Shown: one piece after another, positions 24,858 to 34,206 of the stretch | Position numbering within the stretch: the first letter of the stretch is position 1 | Layout of the letters: each line of letters begins with the position of its first letter | Source: Sphingomonas aerolata | GTDB lineage: Bacteria > Pseudomonadota > Alphaproteobacteria > Sphingomonadales > Sphingomonadaceae | Direction of reading: 5' to 3' | NCBI RefSeq assembly: GCF_003046295.1 | Contig: NZ_PZZN01000002.1 | Coordinates: 620,001-684,000 of the forward strand | DNA: 64,000 bases | Translations under genes and position numbers: made by a program | The notes under the pieces: model-generated | Databases searched by the model: none | Told to the model about the DNA's origin: nothing | Seen by the model: only the letters and a program-made list of their open reading frames with translations

Positions 24858-26299
24858 ACGGCGCTGCGATCCTTCAGCCGGCGCGTGGTGAAGACGAGGC
24901 GATAGTCGCTCGCGAGCGTCGCCTTCAGCGCGCGCAGGCTGCCGACGTTCCAGATCGACAGGCGGCGCGTCGAGGTGACGATTACCGGCGGACGGTTGGC
25001 GAGGATACGGCGGACCTCTGCCGCCTCGTTGATCCCGGTCGCGCCCTGCTCGGTCGACAGGCTGAGCAGGTTGGGAAAGGCGTAGGGCGTCGGCACGCAG
25101 GTCCGTGCGAGCAGATAGGTGACGGTGTCGCCGCGGAACACATAGGGGCATTCGTCGCCACTGTTCGCCTGGACGATGCGGGCCAGCGCATAGGCGCCGG
25201 CGGAGTCGTCGCGCCGGACGACGCGTTCGACCGCAAGGATCGTGAAGGGGACGATCAGCGCGATGGCGAGCAGCTTGGCATGGCGTGACAGCGCGGGCGC
25301 GGCGGCGATCGCCAGCGGGGCGACCAGCGGCAGGCCGTAATGATCGAAGAAGGTACCAATCGCGAGGAAGCCGAGCGACGCCGCGATCAGCCAGCCAAAG
25401 GCGAGCCGCGCGACCGCACGGTCGATCCCGAGATGCGCGCGGCGATGCCAGGTGATCGCCGCGGCGGCGATCAGCGGCAGCAGCTGGACGAGGATGCCGA
25501 GCAGTCGCATCACCACCTGCGCGAGCGGATAGCCGGGGCGCAGGAAGATCGAGGTGACGTTGGCGAACCAGAAGGTCGCGAACAGGTCGTGCGCGGTGTA
25601 CCAGCCAAGCGCGGCGAGCGACGGCGCGAGCCCGACGGCGATCCACAGCAGCGCCGCACCCAGCGTCGCTGAGACCGGCGCGCCGGTGCGGCGGTGGAAC
25701 CAGAGATGCGCCAGCCCGAAGAACGCGCCTTCGAAGGCGGGCGTGTATTTCATCTGGATCGCGATCCCTGCGAGCAGGCAGGCCAGCGCGCCGCCACGCA
25801 CGATCGCGCGGCGGTCGTTCGCCGCCGCGAGTGCGGGCAGGCGGAAGGTCAGCAGCGCGGCGATGGCGATCGGCAGATTGTAGAAGACCGGCGCCTGCCC
25901 GCCGCCGCCGCTGAGCAGCGACAACCCGGCCAGATAGGTCGCTCCTGCCGCCAGCGCACCACGCCGCGTCGCGCCGATCCGCATCGCGCCGTGATGAACG
26001 AGGACCGCAGTCAGCCAGGCGCAGCCGGTCGCGACCAGCTGATAGGCGAGAATCCCGTCGCCGGGGAGCAGCCGGATCGCCGCGAACAGCAGGAAAAGCC
26101 CGATCGGCTTGCGATCCCAGATGTCGAGAAAGGGGATCGCGCCGTGCAGCATACGGTCGCCGACTAGCAGATAATATTGCTCGTCGACGGCGATCACCGG
26201 ATTGCCGAAATCCCAGACGCGGATCGCCAGCGCGATCATCAGCAGGATCAGCGCGGGGGTCCAGCGGGATCCGGACGATGCAGTCGTGGACGATGTCAT
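24773..26299 (-). CDS. GT-C-type membrane glycosyltransferase (ArnT/PMT-like)
   Basis: About 508 residues with roughly ten transmembrane segments. The first periplasmic loop carries VIAVDEQYYLLVGDRMLHG and IPFLDIWDRKPIGLF, the acidic motif layout of GT39/GT83-like enzymes that use polyprenyl-phosphate sugars. The C-terminal ~110 residues are a soluble periplasmic domain. The ATG overlaps the stop of the aspartyl protease gene (TGATG), so the two are translationally coupled. The acceptor is unknown. Its 3' end overlaps the convergent amidase frame by 85 bp. Confidence 0.75.
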   Translation of the reverse strand: MTSSTTASSGSRWTPALILLMIALAIRVWDFGNPVIAVDEQYYLLVGDRMLHGAIPFLDIWDRKPIGLFLLFAAIRLLPGDGILAYQLVATGCAWLTAVLVHHGAMRIGATRRGALAAGATYLAGLSLLSGGGGQAPVFYNLPIAIAALLTFRLPALAAANDRRAIVRGGALACLLAGIAIQMKYTPAFEGAFFGLAHLWFHRRTGAPVSATLGAALLWIAVGLAPSLAALGWYTAHDLFATFWFANVTSIFLRPGYPLAQVVMRLLGILVQLLPLIAAAAITWHRRAHLGIDRAVARLAFGWLIAASLGFLAIGTFFDHYGLPLVAPLAIAAAPALSRHAKLLAIALIVPFTILAVERVVRRDDSAGAYALARIVQANSGDECPYVFRGDTVTYLLARTCVPTPYAFPNLLSLSTEQGATGINEAAEVRRILANRPPVIVTSTRRLSIWNVGSLRALKATLASDYRLVFTTRRLKDRSAVYLRNDRVFVAPGQRAPSSPVPTAADGR

Positions 26300-27564
26300 C
26301 AGTAGAAAGTCCTGAGCGTCAGCGTGCGCGTCGTCCCGTCGCACAGCCCGAGTCGGACGACGCTGCCGGGCGGGCGGATGGTCCAGTCCGCCAGCGGGCT
26401 GGTTGGATAGTCGCGGGGGATGGGCTGGCCGTCGATCGAACAGATCAGGTCGCCGACCTGCCACCCGCTCGCCTCGGCCGGGCCGCCGCGCATCACGTGC
26501 AGGACCTTCAGCCGGTTGCTTTCGACACCCATCAGCAGGCCGCTGGTCGACCGGATGGGGCGGGGATCGGCGACGTCACCGCGGCGCAGGACCATCCGCG
26601 CCGCGCTCGGGTCGAGCAGCACGCGATAATGCTGGAGAAACCCCGAGCCGAGCCGCCCGGCGGCGCCGATCGACTGCGAAAAGCCCGCCTCGGGCTCGAT
26701 CCGCACCTCGGTGTCTCGCGCGACGAGCGTACCGACCCGGATCTCGGGGGCGATCGCGAGGCCGCTGACGACCGAGCCGCCGAGCCCATAGGCGATCGCG
26801 GTGGTGGTCGGCAGCCCCGGCGGCGCGGCACGGCGCCAGCCCGCCGCGGTCACGGTGATCGCCGATCCGTCGCCGGTATCGACGACGATCGGCGCCAGCG
26901 CGTGCGTGCCGATCCGGATCGCGCTTTCATAGACGCGCCGATCGGACGAGATCGTCAGCGGCGCGGTATCGCCCGCAAAGGGCAGCCGCCCGGTCGGGAT
27001 CAGCCGGAAGCGGCGCGCGGGATAATCGATGTCGAGCGCATGCGCGGCTAGCAGGTCCCGCCCGACCAGCAGGTCGACCGCGGTCGCGCTGCCGGTCGCG
27101 AGCGCAGGGAGGGCGGCAACACTGACACCGCCGCCGCTGCGCGTCAGGCCGCCGAGCGTGATCGACCGCGTCGGCATCCAGCGCAGCGCGACCGACCCGC
27201 CGATCGCGCTCGCCCGCCCGCCGGGCTTCAGCGCGCGCCGGACGACCGCGGGGGAGGTGTCTGCGAGCAACGTATAACTGACCCCCGTATCGAGGATCGC
27301 GGTGATGCTGCGCCCGTCGATCTGCATTACGAACCGGATCTGGTTGCCCGGCGTCAGGTCGAACGGCACCCAGCGTGTTTCGGTATCGGCGGCAAGACGG
27401 GCGACGCCCTGGTCGCGGTCGGCGGGGGAAGTGGCGGGGCCGGGGGATGTGCCGGGGGTGGAACCGGACGGATTGGCCTCGGGCACGGCCTCCGATGCCG
27501 GCTGCCGCGCCGAAACGCTCAGAACCGCCAATAGCGGGACGATGGCGAGGGTAAGCATACGCAT
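26299..27564 (-). CDS. Secreted retropepsin-like aspartyl protease with C-terminal PDZ-like domain
   Basis: About 421 residues. The signal peptide is MRMLTLAIVPLLAVLSVSA, then a Pro/Ser/Thr/Gly linker. Two Asp-Thr-Gly motifs (AILDTGVSYTLL and VVDTGDGSAI) lie in two similar halves, as in single-chain aspartyl proteases. Each half ends in a hydrophobic-Gly strand (LLVGRDLL; LGSGFLQHY). Residues ~350-420 look like a PDZ domain (VMRGGPAEASGWQVGDLICSIDGQPI). It is coupled to the membrane glycosyltransferase downstream (TGATG). Periplasmic peptidase activity is inferred. The start at 27564 is one of three close candidates. Confidence 0.75.
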   Translation of the reverse strand: MRMLTLAIVPLLAVLSVSARQPASEAVPEANPSGSTPGTSPGPATSPADRDQGVARLAADTETRWVPFDLTPGNQIRFVMQIDGRSITAILDTGVSYTLLADTSPAVVRRALKPGGRASAIGGSVALRWMPTRSITLGGLTRSGGGVSVAALPALATGSATAVDLLVGRDLLAAHALDIDYPARRFRLIPTGRLPFAGDTAPLTISSDRRVYESAIRIGTHALAPIVVDTGDGSAITVTAAGWRRAAPPGLPTTTAIAYGLGGSVVSGLAIAPEIRVGTLVARDTEVRIEPEAGFSQSIGAAGRLGSGFLQHYRVLLDPSAARMVLRRGDVADPRPIRSTSGLLMGVESNRLKVLHVMRGGPAEASGWQVGDLICSIDGQPIPRDYPTSPLADWTIRPPGSVVRLGLCDGTTRTLTLRTFY

Positions 27565-27570
27565 GTGCAC

Positions 27571-27818
27571 CCGTCCCTAGCGCGTTGGCGGGGCCTTACA
27601 AGCTGCACCTCCCTCGGGGGCAGGTAGGCTAGAGAGGAAACCGGCCGGGCGGCGTCTGGTGAAGCCGCAGTTTGTCGGCGCCGTTCATCCAGACTGGTGC
27701 GCCGCTCGCACGTAAGAGCGCGCTGTCTGCCCTTCCTGCCGCTGTCTTACGCTTCCATTGCAATGGTCCGACGCTTGTCCCGTCGCTCCTGACGACGGCG
27801 GCGTTGTCCGTCAGACGC
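27571..27818. other. Gap without a recognised gene
   Basis: This 248-bp stretch lies between two minus-strand genes. A 103-codon open frame crosses it on the minus strand but has no ribosome site and no recognisable motif. I see no hairpin terminator. Base composition is lower in GC than the region to its left. Confidence 0.4.
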
Positions 27819-29105
27819 CTACCGCCTACCCGACAGCGAGTGCCGCCCGTCGTCCGCGAAGCGATAAGCCTGAAAACCGCCCCCCCAAGGCCAGCGTCGT
27901 AGAATGCCGGTGTCCCATTTGGCACACCGGTACGCCTCACCCATCAACAGGATCAGCGCAGCCCCCATCGCAACGGCGCCGAACAGGGGCAGTATCCCGT
28001 AATTGAGCCTGGTTACCTGCGCGACCTCGCCGGCGCGGCCCCATACCGGGTCAAACGCGATGTAGCTGTCGGCAATAAATGGCACATAGGACAGGAGAGA
28101 CGCTGTTTGGGCGAGGAGCATGGGTGCAAGGAAACGACGGTCACGGCAAGCCAGCGCTACCATAACCGGATCGACCAGATAGAAGTATCGATCATGCATT
28201 TTAGGTGTGACGTAGGGGACAATGATCAGCAGGATCGCCGCAGCCAACAGAAGCCCATTGCGCGCATGCAGCGTGCCTGCGCGCCATAGCAGCAGGATGG
28301 CAGTACCCGTCAGCATCACCGCGCAGGGCAGGCCCAGCATCAGGCCGCGTTCGTAACTCATCATGCTCTGCCCGACCTGCCAGACATTCGGCGCATTGAC
28401 GGACAGAATTGCAAAAAAGTCGTATTGCTGGCTGTAGACGCCAAAGATCTCGATCGCTGAACGGCCCGCCATGGCCATGGGCAGCGCGAACAGCACGTAC
28501 GTGAGCGGGACAAGCGCAAACGAACATAAGGGTTGGCGACGGTCCAGCCACAGCAGCACAAGCAACGGTGCGACCAAAATCGCCTGCAGCTTGACCGCAA
28601 TGGCAGCCGAGAAGGCAAGCATCGCCCATACCGGCTTCTTTCGCAGAGCAGCGGCGATGCAAGCAGCGACCATGGCCCCATAGATCGCATCGGACTGGGC
28701 GAGCAGGGCCGAATTCATCGCGATGGTCGGCAGCGCCAGCGTAACTGCCGCGGCGAGCAGTCTTCTGCCTCGCGGCACGAGACGCGTGACGCTAAATGCC
28801 AGCACCCCGTCAAACAATACCCCAGAGATCTTGATCCGCAGGACCGCGGTTCCGGGAAACAGCGCCATGAGCGCCATGCAATGTTCGTAGAATGGCGTGT
28901 AGTTAGTGAACTTGTGTCGCAGATAGCTTCCGCCTGCTCGTTCGGCAGCCTGCAACCATGGCGTTTGATAGATCCCCATGTCCGACGTGCGCACCGGCAA
29001 AAATGCAAGCCGCTCGGCCAAGCCCAGCACGATCAACAGTGCACACAACAACACCATTCGGTGACGAACGAGAAAAGCTAAGCTAGATGGACGTTGGTGG
29101 TGCAT
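27819..29105 (-). CDS. Polytopic membrane glycosyltransferase-like protein, lower GC
   Basis: About 428 residues, mostly transmembrane helices (ten or more). The first loop has FLPVRTSDMGIYQTPWLQ and YTPFYEHCMALMALFP, with the Asp placement of GT-C mannosyl/arabinosyltransferase-like proteins. SALLAQSDAIYGAMVAA and FSAAIAVKLQAILVAP are typical of DUF2029/GT87 relatives. The start is uncertain (29105 or a GTG at 29168); neither has a good ribosome site. GC content is visibly lower than in its neighbours, and the flanks (to 29336) are AT-richer still, suggesting acquisition. The last ~35 residues look unlike a folded domain. Confidence 0.6.
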   Translation of the reverse strand: MHHQRPSSLAFLVRHRMVLLCALLIVLGLAERLAFLPVRTSDMGIYQTPWLQAAERAGGSYLRHKFTNYTPFYEHCMALMALFPGTAVLRIKISGVLFDGVLAFSVTRLVPRGRRLLAAAVTLALPTIAMNSALLAQSDAIYGAMVAACIAAALRKKPVWAMLAFSAAIAVKLQAILVAPLLVLLWLDRRQPLCSFALVPLTYVLFALPMAMAGRSAIEIFGVYSQQYDFFAILSVNAPNVWQVGQSMMSYERGLMLGLPCAVMLTGTAILLLWRAGTLHARNGLLLAAAILLIIVPYVTPKMHDRYFYLVDPVMVALACRDRRFLAPMLLAQTASLLSYVPFIADSYIAFDPVWGRAGEVAQVTRLNYGILPLFGAVAMGAALILLMGEAYRCAKWDTGILRRWPWGGGFQAYRFADDGRHSLSGRR

Positions 29106-29336
29106 ATCGACGCTGATAACGCTGGCGCGCTCTTGGGCCGGACGGTCCGCCGCTCGCTTTACAATCACCGCTCGGAGGACAGGTAAAACAAGTCGAACAA
29201 GATCATCAGATTAAAATCAATAAACGACAATAGCTGGATAGTAGCGCAGACGATCCGAACGTCCGGAACTGGGCACACACAGACTGGCATTTTTAGCACG
29301 GTCTCAACCACCTGTCCTATATGCGGCCAGCAGAAG

Positions 29337-30863
29337 TCAGAGGCACGCCTCCAGATAGGCCTGGTCGAAGCCGAACTGCTTGGCCTTGTCGAGCGTGTAG
29401 GGGCGCAGGCCCATCGAGCGGTATTCGCCGAGGATCTTGCCGTCCGCGCTCTCGTCGAGATATTCGAACTTGAACAGCTCCTGCGTGACGATCACGGGGC
29501 CCTCCATGCCTATCACCTCGGTGATGTTGGTGACGCGGCGCGAGCCGTCGCGCAGGCGCTTCACCTGGATGATCAGCTCGACCGAATCGGCGATCTGACG
29601 CGAGATCGCCTCCTTCGGAACCTTGATGTCCGACATCATCACCATGTTCTCCATACGCGCGAGCGCCTCGCGCGGGGAGTTGGCGTGGAGCGTGCACATC
29701 GAGCCGTCGTGACCGGTATTCATCGCCGCGAGCATGTCGAAACACTCGGACCCACGGATCTCGCCCAGGATGATCCGATCGGGACGCATACGCAGCGCGT
29801 TCTTGACGAGATCGCGGATGCTGATCTCGCCCTGGCCCTCCAGATTGGCGGGCCGCGTCTCGAGCGGGAGCCAGTGCGGCTGTTGAAGGCGAAGCTCGGC
29901 GGCGTCCTCGATCGTGAGCACGCGCTCGCCCGGGTCGATCATTTTCGACAGCGCATTGAGCATCGTCGTCTTGCCCGAACCGGTACCGCCCGAGATGACG
30001 ACGTTGAAGCGCGACGCGCCCGCGATCTTGAGCGCGGTCGCCATCTTGGGGCTCATGCTGCCGAACCCGGCCATCATGTCGAGCGTGATCGGCTTGGCCG
30101 AAAACTTACGAATCGAGATCGCGGTGCCGCGCAAGCTCAGCGGCGGCACGATCACGTTGACGCGGCTGCCGTCCTTGAGGCGGGCGTCGGCGAGCGGGGT
30201 GGTCTGGTCGACGCGGCGACCGACCGAATTCACGATCCGCTGCGCGATCTGGAACAGATGCTCCTCATCGCGGAACTGGATGGGGGCGAGTTCGAGCTTG
30301 CCCTTGCGCTCGACATAGGTCTGTTCGGGGCCGTTCACCATGATGTCGGTGATGTTCGGATCCGCGAGCAGTTCCTCCAACGGCCCGAGCCCGAGCAGCT
30401 CGTCGACCAGCACCTTTTCCAGCGCGAACTGTTCGCGGCGGTTGAGCGTCAGCTTCAGCTCGGCGAGCACCTCGCCGATGATCGGGCGGAATTCCTCCGC
30501 CAGCTCGTCCTTGCCGAGCGTCGCCGCGGCCTCGGGATCGACACGTTCGAGCAGGCGGGGGAGCACCTGTTCCTTGATCTTGTGGATCGACTGTTCGAAG
30601 CCCTCGACCTTGCTCGCGCCCGCATCGCCCGACGCGGCCTGACGATCCGCGAGTCGCTGCATCGCGTCGACCTGGCCGATCGGCACGCCGCCCTCGGTCT
30701 CGCCGGGCATCGGCAGGAGGGTGTCGAGCGCAGGAAATTGCGCGCCGCCTTCGGGATCGGGTCGCGGGGCGGGGCCGCCGCCCTGCATCGGTCGCGCGAC
30801 GCCGAACGCGGGCCGCGCTGCCGTTCCGCCACTCATCCCACTGCGTCGTCCGAACGCGCTCAT
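29337..30863 (-). CDS. cpaF: CpaF-type secretion ATPase (TadA/VirB11-like)
   Basis: Hexameric cytoplasmic ATPase that powers Flp/Tad pilus assembly. The 508-residue product has a disordered Gly/Pro-rich N-terminus, an N-terminal domain with LLGLGPLEELLADPNITDIMVNG, Walker A GGTGSGKTT (residues 292-300), Asp box LTIEDAAELRLQQ, Walker B RIILGEIRGSE, and the His box GHDGSMCTLHANS. No other cpa/tad gene lies within several kilobases on either side, so it is a detached copy or part of a split locus. It is divergent from the S1C protease. Confidence 0.9.
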   Translation of the reverse strand: MSAFGRRSGMSGGTAARPAFGVARPMQGGGPAPRPDPEGGAQFPALDTLLPMPGETEGGVPIGQVDAMQRLADRQAASGDAGASKVEGFEQSIHKIKEQVLPRLLERVDPEAAATLGKDELAEEFRPIIGEVLAELKLTLNRREQFALEKVLVDELLGLGPLEELLADPNITDIMVNGPEQTYVERKGKLELAPIQFRDEEHLFQIAQRIVNSVGRRVDQTTPLADARLKDGSRVNVIVPPLSLRGTAISIRKFSAKPITLDMMAGFGSMSPKMATALKIAGASRFNVVISGGTGSGKTTMLNALSKMIDPGERVLTIEDAAELRLQQPHWLPLETRPANLEGQGEISIRDLVKNALRMRPDRIILGEIRGSECFDMLAAMNTGHDGSMCTLHANSPREALARMENMVMMSDIKVPKEAISRQIADSVELIIQVKRLRDGSRRVTNITEVIGMEGPVIVTQELFKFEYLDESADGKILGEYRSMGLRPYTLDKAKQFGFDQAYLEACL

Positions 30864-30994
30864 GCACCAGTCCCTCGATCGTTAATGCCGGGGTTACCGG
30901 CGAAGCCTTGCCAATTCGCTAACCAATCGGTCGGCGACCGCGCGGCGTCCGGAAACGGGTTCTGCCGCGGCGCGCGGGCGGATAAGGGGGGCGC

Positions 30995-32512
30995 ATGCTG
31001 ATCCGCCTGCTTACCCTGCTCGTCCTTCCGCTCGCCGCGCTCATCGGCATCGCCGCCCCCGCCAGCGCCGACGACATCAGCGCGACCGGGCGCGGGGTCG
31101 TGCGTGTTGTGACGATCGCGGTGGTCGACGACCAGGTCGTCGGCTTCGGTCATGGCAGCGGCTTCGCGGTCGCGCCCAACCGGATCGTCACCAACGCGCA
31201 TGTCGTCGAGCTGGCGGAACGCTATCCCGACAATGTCGTCGTCGGCGTGGTGCCGACCGAGGGGGACAAATCCTATCAGGGCAAGGTGATCGCCTATGAC
31301 GTGCAGCGCGATCTGGCGCTGATCGAGTTCACCGGCGCGCGCCTGCCGCAGACCGCGCTGTATACGGGACCGATCGATGAGGGCGGGGCGGTGGTGTCGC
31401 TGGGCTTTCCCGGCAATGTCGACCTCGCCACCGCGCGCTCGGCCGCGGACTATATCCGGCCGACCAGCCCAGTGCGGTCGGAGGGCGTCTTCTCGGGCCG
31501 GCGCAGTCTGAGCGATGTCGAGGTGCTGTTGCACACCGCCAATATCGCGCGCGGCAATTCGGGCGGACCGCTGCTTGACCGGTGCGGCCGCGTGATCGGC
31601 GTCAATTCGGCGATCACGCGCGGCGAGGAGGGCGATTCGACGTTCGGCTTCGCAATCGCGGACACCGAGCTCGCCGCATTCCTGCGCGAGGCGAAGCAGC
31701 CCTATACCGCGGTCGGAACGCCGTGCACCTCGATCGAGGAGCGGTTGCGGCAGGACAGCGACGCAGACGTGCGCGCGGCGGCCGATGCGGCGGCGGCGCG
31801 GCGTGATGTGGCGACGCAGGCGGCGCTGTCGCGTGAACGCGCGCTGGAACAGGCGCGTATCGAGGCGGAGCGCCGGCGCGAGAACGTCATGGCGATCGCG
31901 GGGCTGCTGCTGGTCGCAGGCGCGCTCGGGATCGGTGCGGCGGGGCTGCTCGAATCGCGCGGCCGGCGGCGTGCGGCGATCTGGACGGCAGCAGGCGGTG
32001 GCGTCGCGGTGGTCGCGGCGGTCGTCGTGTTCGTGGCCAGGCCGTCGGGCGCGGTCGACCTTCCCACGGCGTCGGTCGCGCGATCGGGGCCGGTGGTCGA
32101 GGACAAGGCGCTCGGCCGGCTAATGTGCCGGCTGATCCCCGAGCGGAGCCGGATCACGATCTCGTCGAGCGAAGACGTGCCGCTCGGCTGGGGTGCGGGC
32201 GGCTGCGTCAACGGCAAGACCCAATATGTCGCGGGCAATGGCCGGTGGGAACGCGTGCTGGTGCCCGAGGCCGAACAGACGGTGTCACTGCTGTCGTTCG
32301 ACCCGGCGACGCGGACCTATGCCAATACGCGCTATTTGATGTCGGCGGCGGGGATGACCGCGGCGCGGGCGGCGCGTGGCGACACGCCGGGGCAGTGCAC
32401 AACCGATCCGGCGGCGATCACGCGGCTGGTCGGTCAGCAGTCGGCAGTCCGGGCCACGCTGCCGCCGCTGCCCAACGAGAAGCTCGTCTATTCCTGCACA
32501 TCGGCAGACTGA
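30995..32512 (+). CDS. Exported trypsin-like (S1C) serine protease with C-terminal membrane and extra domains
   Basis: About 505 residues. Signal peptide to ~residue 25. The protease domain carries the triad His69 (IVTNAHVV), Asp106 (DLALIE) and Ser189 (ARGNSGGPL). No PDZ domain follows. Instead residues ~240-290 are an Ala/Arg/Glu-rich coiled coil, then two hydrophobic segments (VMAIAGLLLVAGALGIGAAGLL and AAIWTAAGGGVAVVAAVVVFVA), and a C-terminal ~150-residue domain with three cysteines. So the protease is tethered to the inner membrane. A metallopeptidase gene follows 71 bp downstream and may share the transcript. Confidence 0.82.
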   Translation: MLIRLLTLLVLPLAALIGIAAPASADDISATGRGVVRVVTIAVVDDQVVGFGHGSGFAVAPNRIVTNAHVVELAERYPDNVVVGVVPTEGDKSYQGKVIAYDVQRDLALIEFTGARLPQTALYTGPIDEGGAVVSLGFPGNVDLATARSAADYIRPTSPVRSEGVFSGRRSLSDVEVLLHTANIARGNSGGPLLDRCGRVIGVNSAITRGEEGDSTFGFAIADTELAAFLREAKQPYTAVGTPCTSIEERLRQDSDADVRAAADAAAARRDVATQAALSRERALEQARIEAERRRENVMAIAGLLLVAGALGIGAAGLLESRGRRRAAIWTAAGGGVAVVAAVVVFVARPSGAVDLPTASVARSGPVVEDKALGRLMCRLIPERSRITISSSEDVPLGWGAGGCVNGKTQYVAGNGRWERVLVPEAEQTVSLLSFDPATRTYANTRYLMSAAGMTAARAARGDTPGQCTTDPAAITRLVGQQSAVRATLPPLPNEKLVYSCTSAD

Positions 32513-32583
32513 TCGAGACTCCGTTTACCCCCTCGGCACGCGCCGATCCGCATGGCAGGATGGCGGTGTTGAGGGGGATGGCG

Positions 32584-34179
32584 ATGCGGGTAATGCACAG
32601 AGTTAGGCATGGGGTGGCGTGGAGCGTCACGATCATGGCGGGACTGGTCGCGGCCTGGACGCCGGCAGCGGCGAAATGGGCGCACGCGACCTCCGATCAT
32701 TTCGAGATCTATGCCGACATGTCGCCCGCCGCGCTCACGACGATGGCGACGCGGCTCGAGCAGTTCGACGGGGCGATCCGGCATCTCCACCGCACGCCGG
32801 AGGGCACCGGCGCGAAGGGCGCGAACCGCGTCACCGTCTATGTCGCGAACGACGTCGCGGCGATCCGCCGATTGTCGGGCGATCGCGGCATCGCCGGATT
32901 CTACCTGCCGCGCGCGAGCGGGTCGGTCGCCTTCACCCCGCGGATCGACGAGGGCGGGGACGGCAGCCGCTCGACGCGCGGCGGCGGGATCCCGCAAATC
33001 GTCCTGTTTCACGAATATGCGCATCACTTCCTGCTGGGCAATTACGCCGCCGCCTATCCGGCGTGGTTTTCCGAGGGCTATGCCGAGTTCGTCTCGACCG
33101 CCGCGTTCGAGAAGGAGTATGTCCAGCTCGGCGGCGCGGCGCAGCACCGGGCGTACAGCCTGCTCGCGGCGAAGCCGGTGCCCGCGGCGACCTTGTTCGC
33201 GACCGGGCAGACGCTGACCGACGAGCAGCGCGGGGTGATGTACGGGCGCGGCTGGTTGCTGACGCACTATCTTATGTTCGATGCGGCGCGCGGCCGGCAG
33301 TTCCAGCAGTATCTGACCGCGCTGAACGCGGGAACGCCGAGCGTTGCTGCGGCTACTGCGGCGTTCGGCGACTTGCGCGCGCTCGACAAGGCGCTCGATG
33401 CGTATTTGCGCCAGTCGCGCATCCCGGGGCTGCGGATCGCATATGATAAGCTGCCCGTCGCGCCTGTGGCCGTGACGCCGTTGTCGCCGGGCGCCGCGGC
33501 GATGGTCGAGCTGCGGATGCAGTCGGAGCGCGGCGTCAATCGTGCCACCGCCGCACCGATCTTCGCGCGCGCCGCCCGGATCGCGGCGGCCTATCCCGAC
33601 GATGCGCTGGCGCAGGGCTGGCTGGCGGAGATGGCGTATGATGCGGGGCAGGACGATGTGGCGCTGGGTGCTGCCGACCGCGCGCTCGCCGCCGATCCGA
33701 CGTCGCGGCAGGCGATGCTGTACAAGGCGCAGGTGATGATGCGGCGCGCCGCTGCGGCGACACCGCGCGATGCTTCAGCATGGAGTGCGGCGCGGCGCTG
33801 GATCGTCACGGCCAATCGCCAGGCGCCCGACGATGCCGAGGCGCTGTCGCTCTATTATGACAGCTTCGCCGCGGCGGGCGAGACTCCCAGCGCGGCCGCG
33901 ATCCTCGGGATCGGTCGCGCGCTCGAGCTCGTGCCGCAGGACCCGGCGCTGCGCTTCAAGGTCGCGGCGCAGGCGATCCTGGATGGTCAGACCGATGCTG
34001 CCCGACGCGCACTGCGCCCGCTCGCCTATGACCCGCACCAGTCGGCAGACAACCCGGCGGCGCGGCTGATCGCGATCCTCGATACCGGCGTGACGGGGCC
34101 CGCGGCGATGCTGGCGCTTGCGAAGGCACGGGGGGAGACGGTGGCGGCGACGCCGTCGGGGCCGACACCGGCGAATTAG
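32584..34179 (+). CDS. Secreted HEYAH zinc metallopeptidase-like protein with TPR-like C-terminal half
   Basis: About 531 residues. A signal peptide (MAGLVAAWTPAAA) leads into a domain with HEYAHHF (His143, Glu144, His147) and a downstream Glu in WFSEGYAEF, the gluzincin arrangement of two His plus one Glu zinc ligand. Residues ~300-500 form helical repeats of TPR type (e.g. DVALGAADRALAADPTSRQAMLYKAQ). GAGGGGG lies 7-8 bases before the ATG at 32584. It follows the membrane-tethered serine protease in the same direction. Proteolytic activity is inferred from motifs; substrates are unknown. Confidence 0.75.
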   Translation: MRVMHRVRHGVAWSVTIMAGLVAAWTPAAAKWAHATSDHFEIYADMSPAALTTMATRLEQFDGAIRHLHRTPEGTGAKGANRVTVYVANDVAAIRRLSGDRGIAGFYLPRASGSVAFTPRIDEGGDGSRSTRGGGIPQIVLFHEYAHHFLLGNYAAAYPAWFSEGYAEFVSTAAFEKEYVQLGGAAQHRAYSLLAAKPVPAATLFATGQTLTDEQRGVMYGRGWLLTHYLMFDAARGRQFQQYLTALNAGTPSVAAATAAFGDLRALDKALDAYLRQSRIPGLRIAYDKLPVAPVAVTPLSPGAAAMVELRMQSERGVNRATAAPIFARAARIAAAYPDDALAQGWLAEMAYDAGQDDVALGAADRALAADPTSRQAMLYKAQVMMRRAAAATPRDASAWSAARRWIVTANRQAPDDAEALSLYYDSFAAAGETPSAAAILGIGRALELVPQDPALRFKVAAQAILDGQTDAARRALRPLAYDPHQSADNPAARLIAILDTGVTGPAAMLALAKARGETVAATPSGPTPAN

Positions 34180-34206
34180 CAAGGAGGGCGCGGACCCCGA
34201 CCGTCG

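Noticed and set aside
27629..27940. 103-codon minus-strand frame
   Set aside because: No ribosome site or motif; overlaps the 3' part of the glycosyltransferase gene in another frame.
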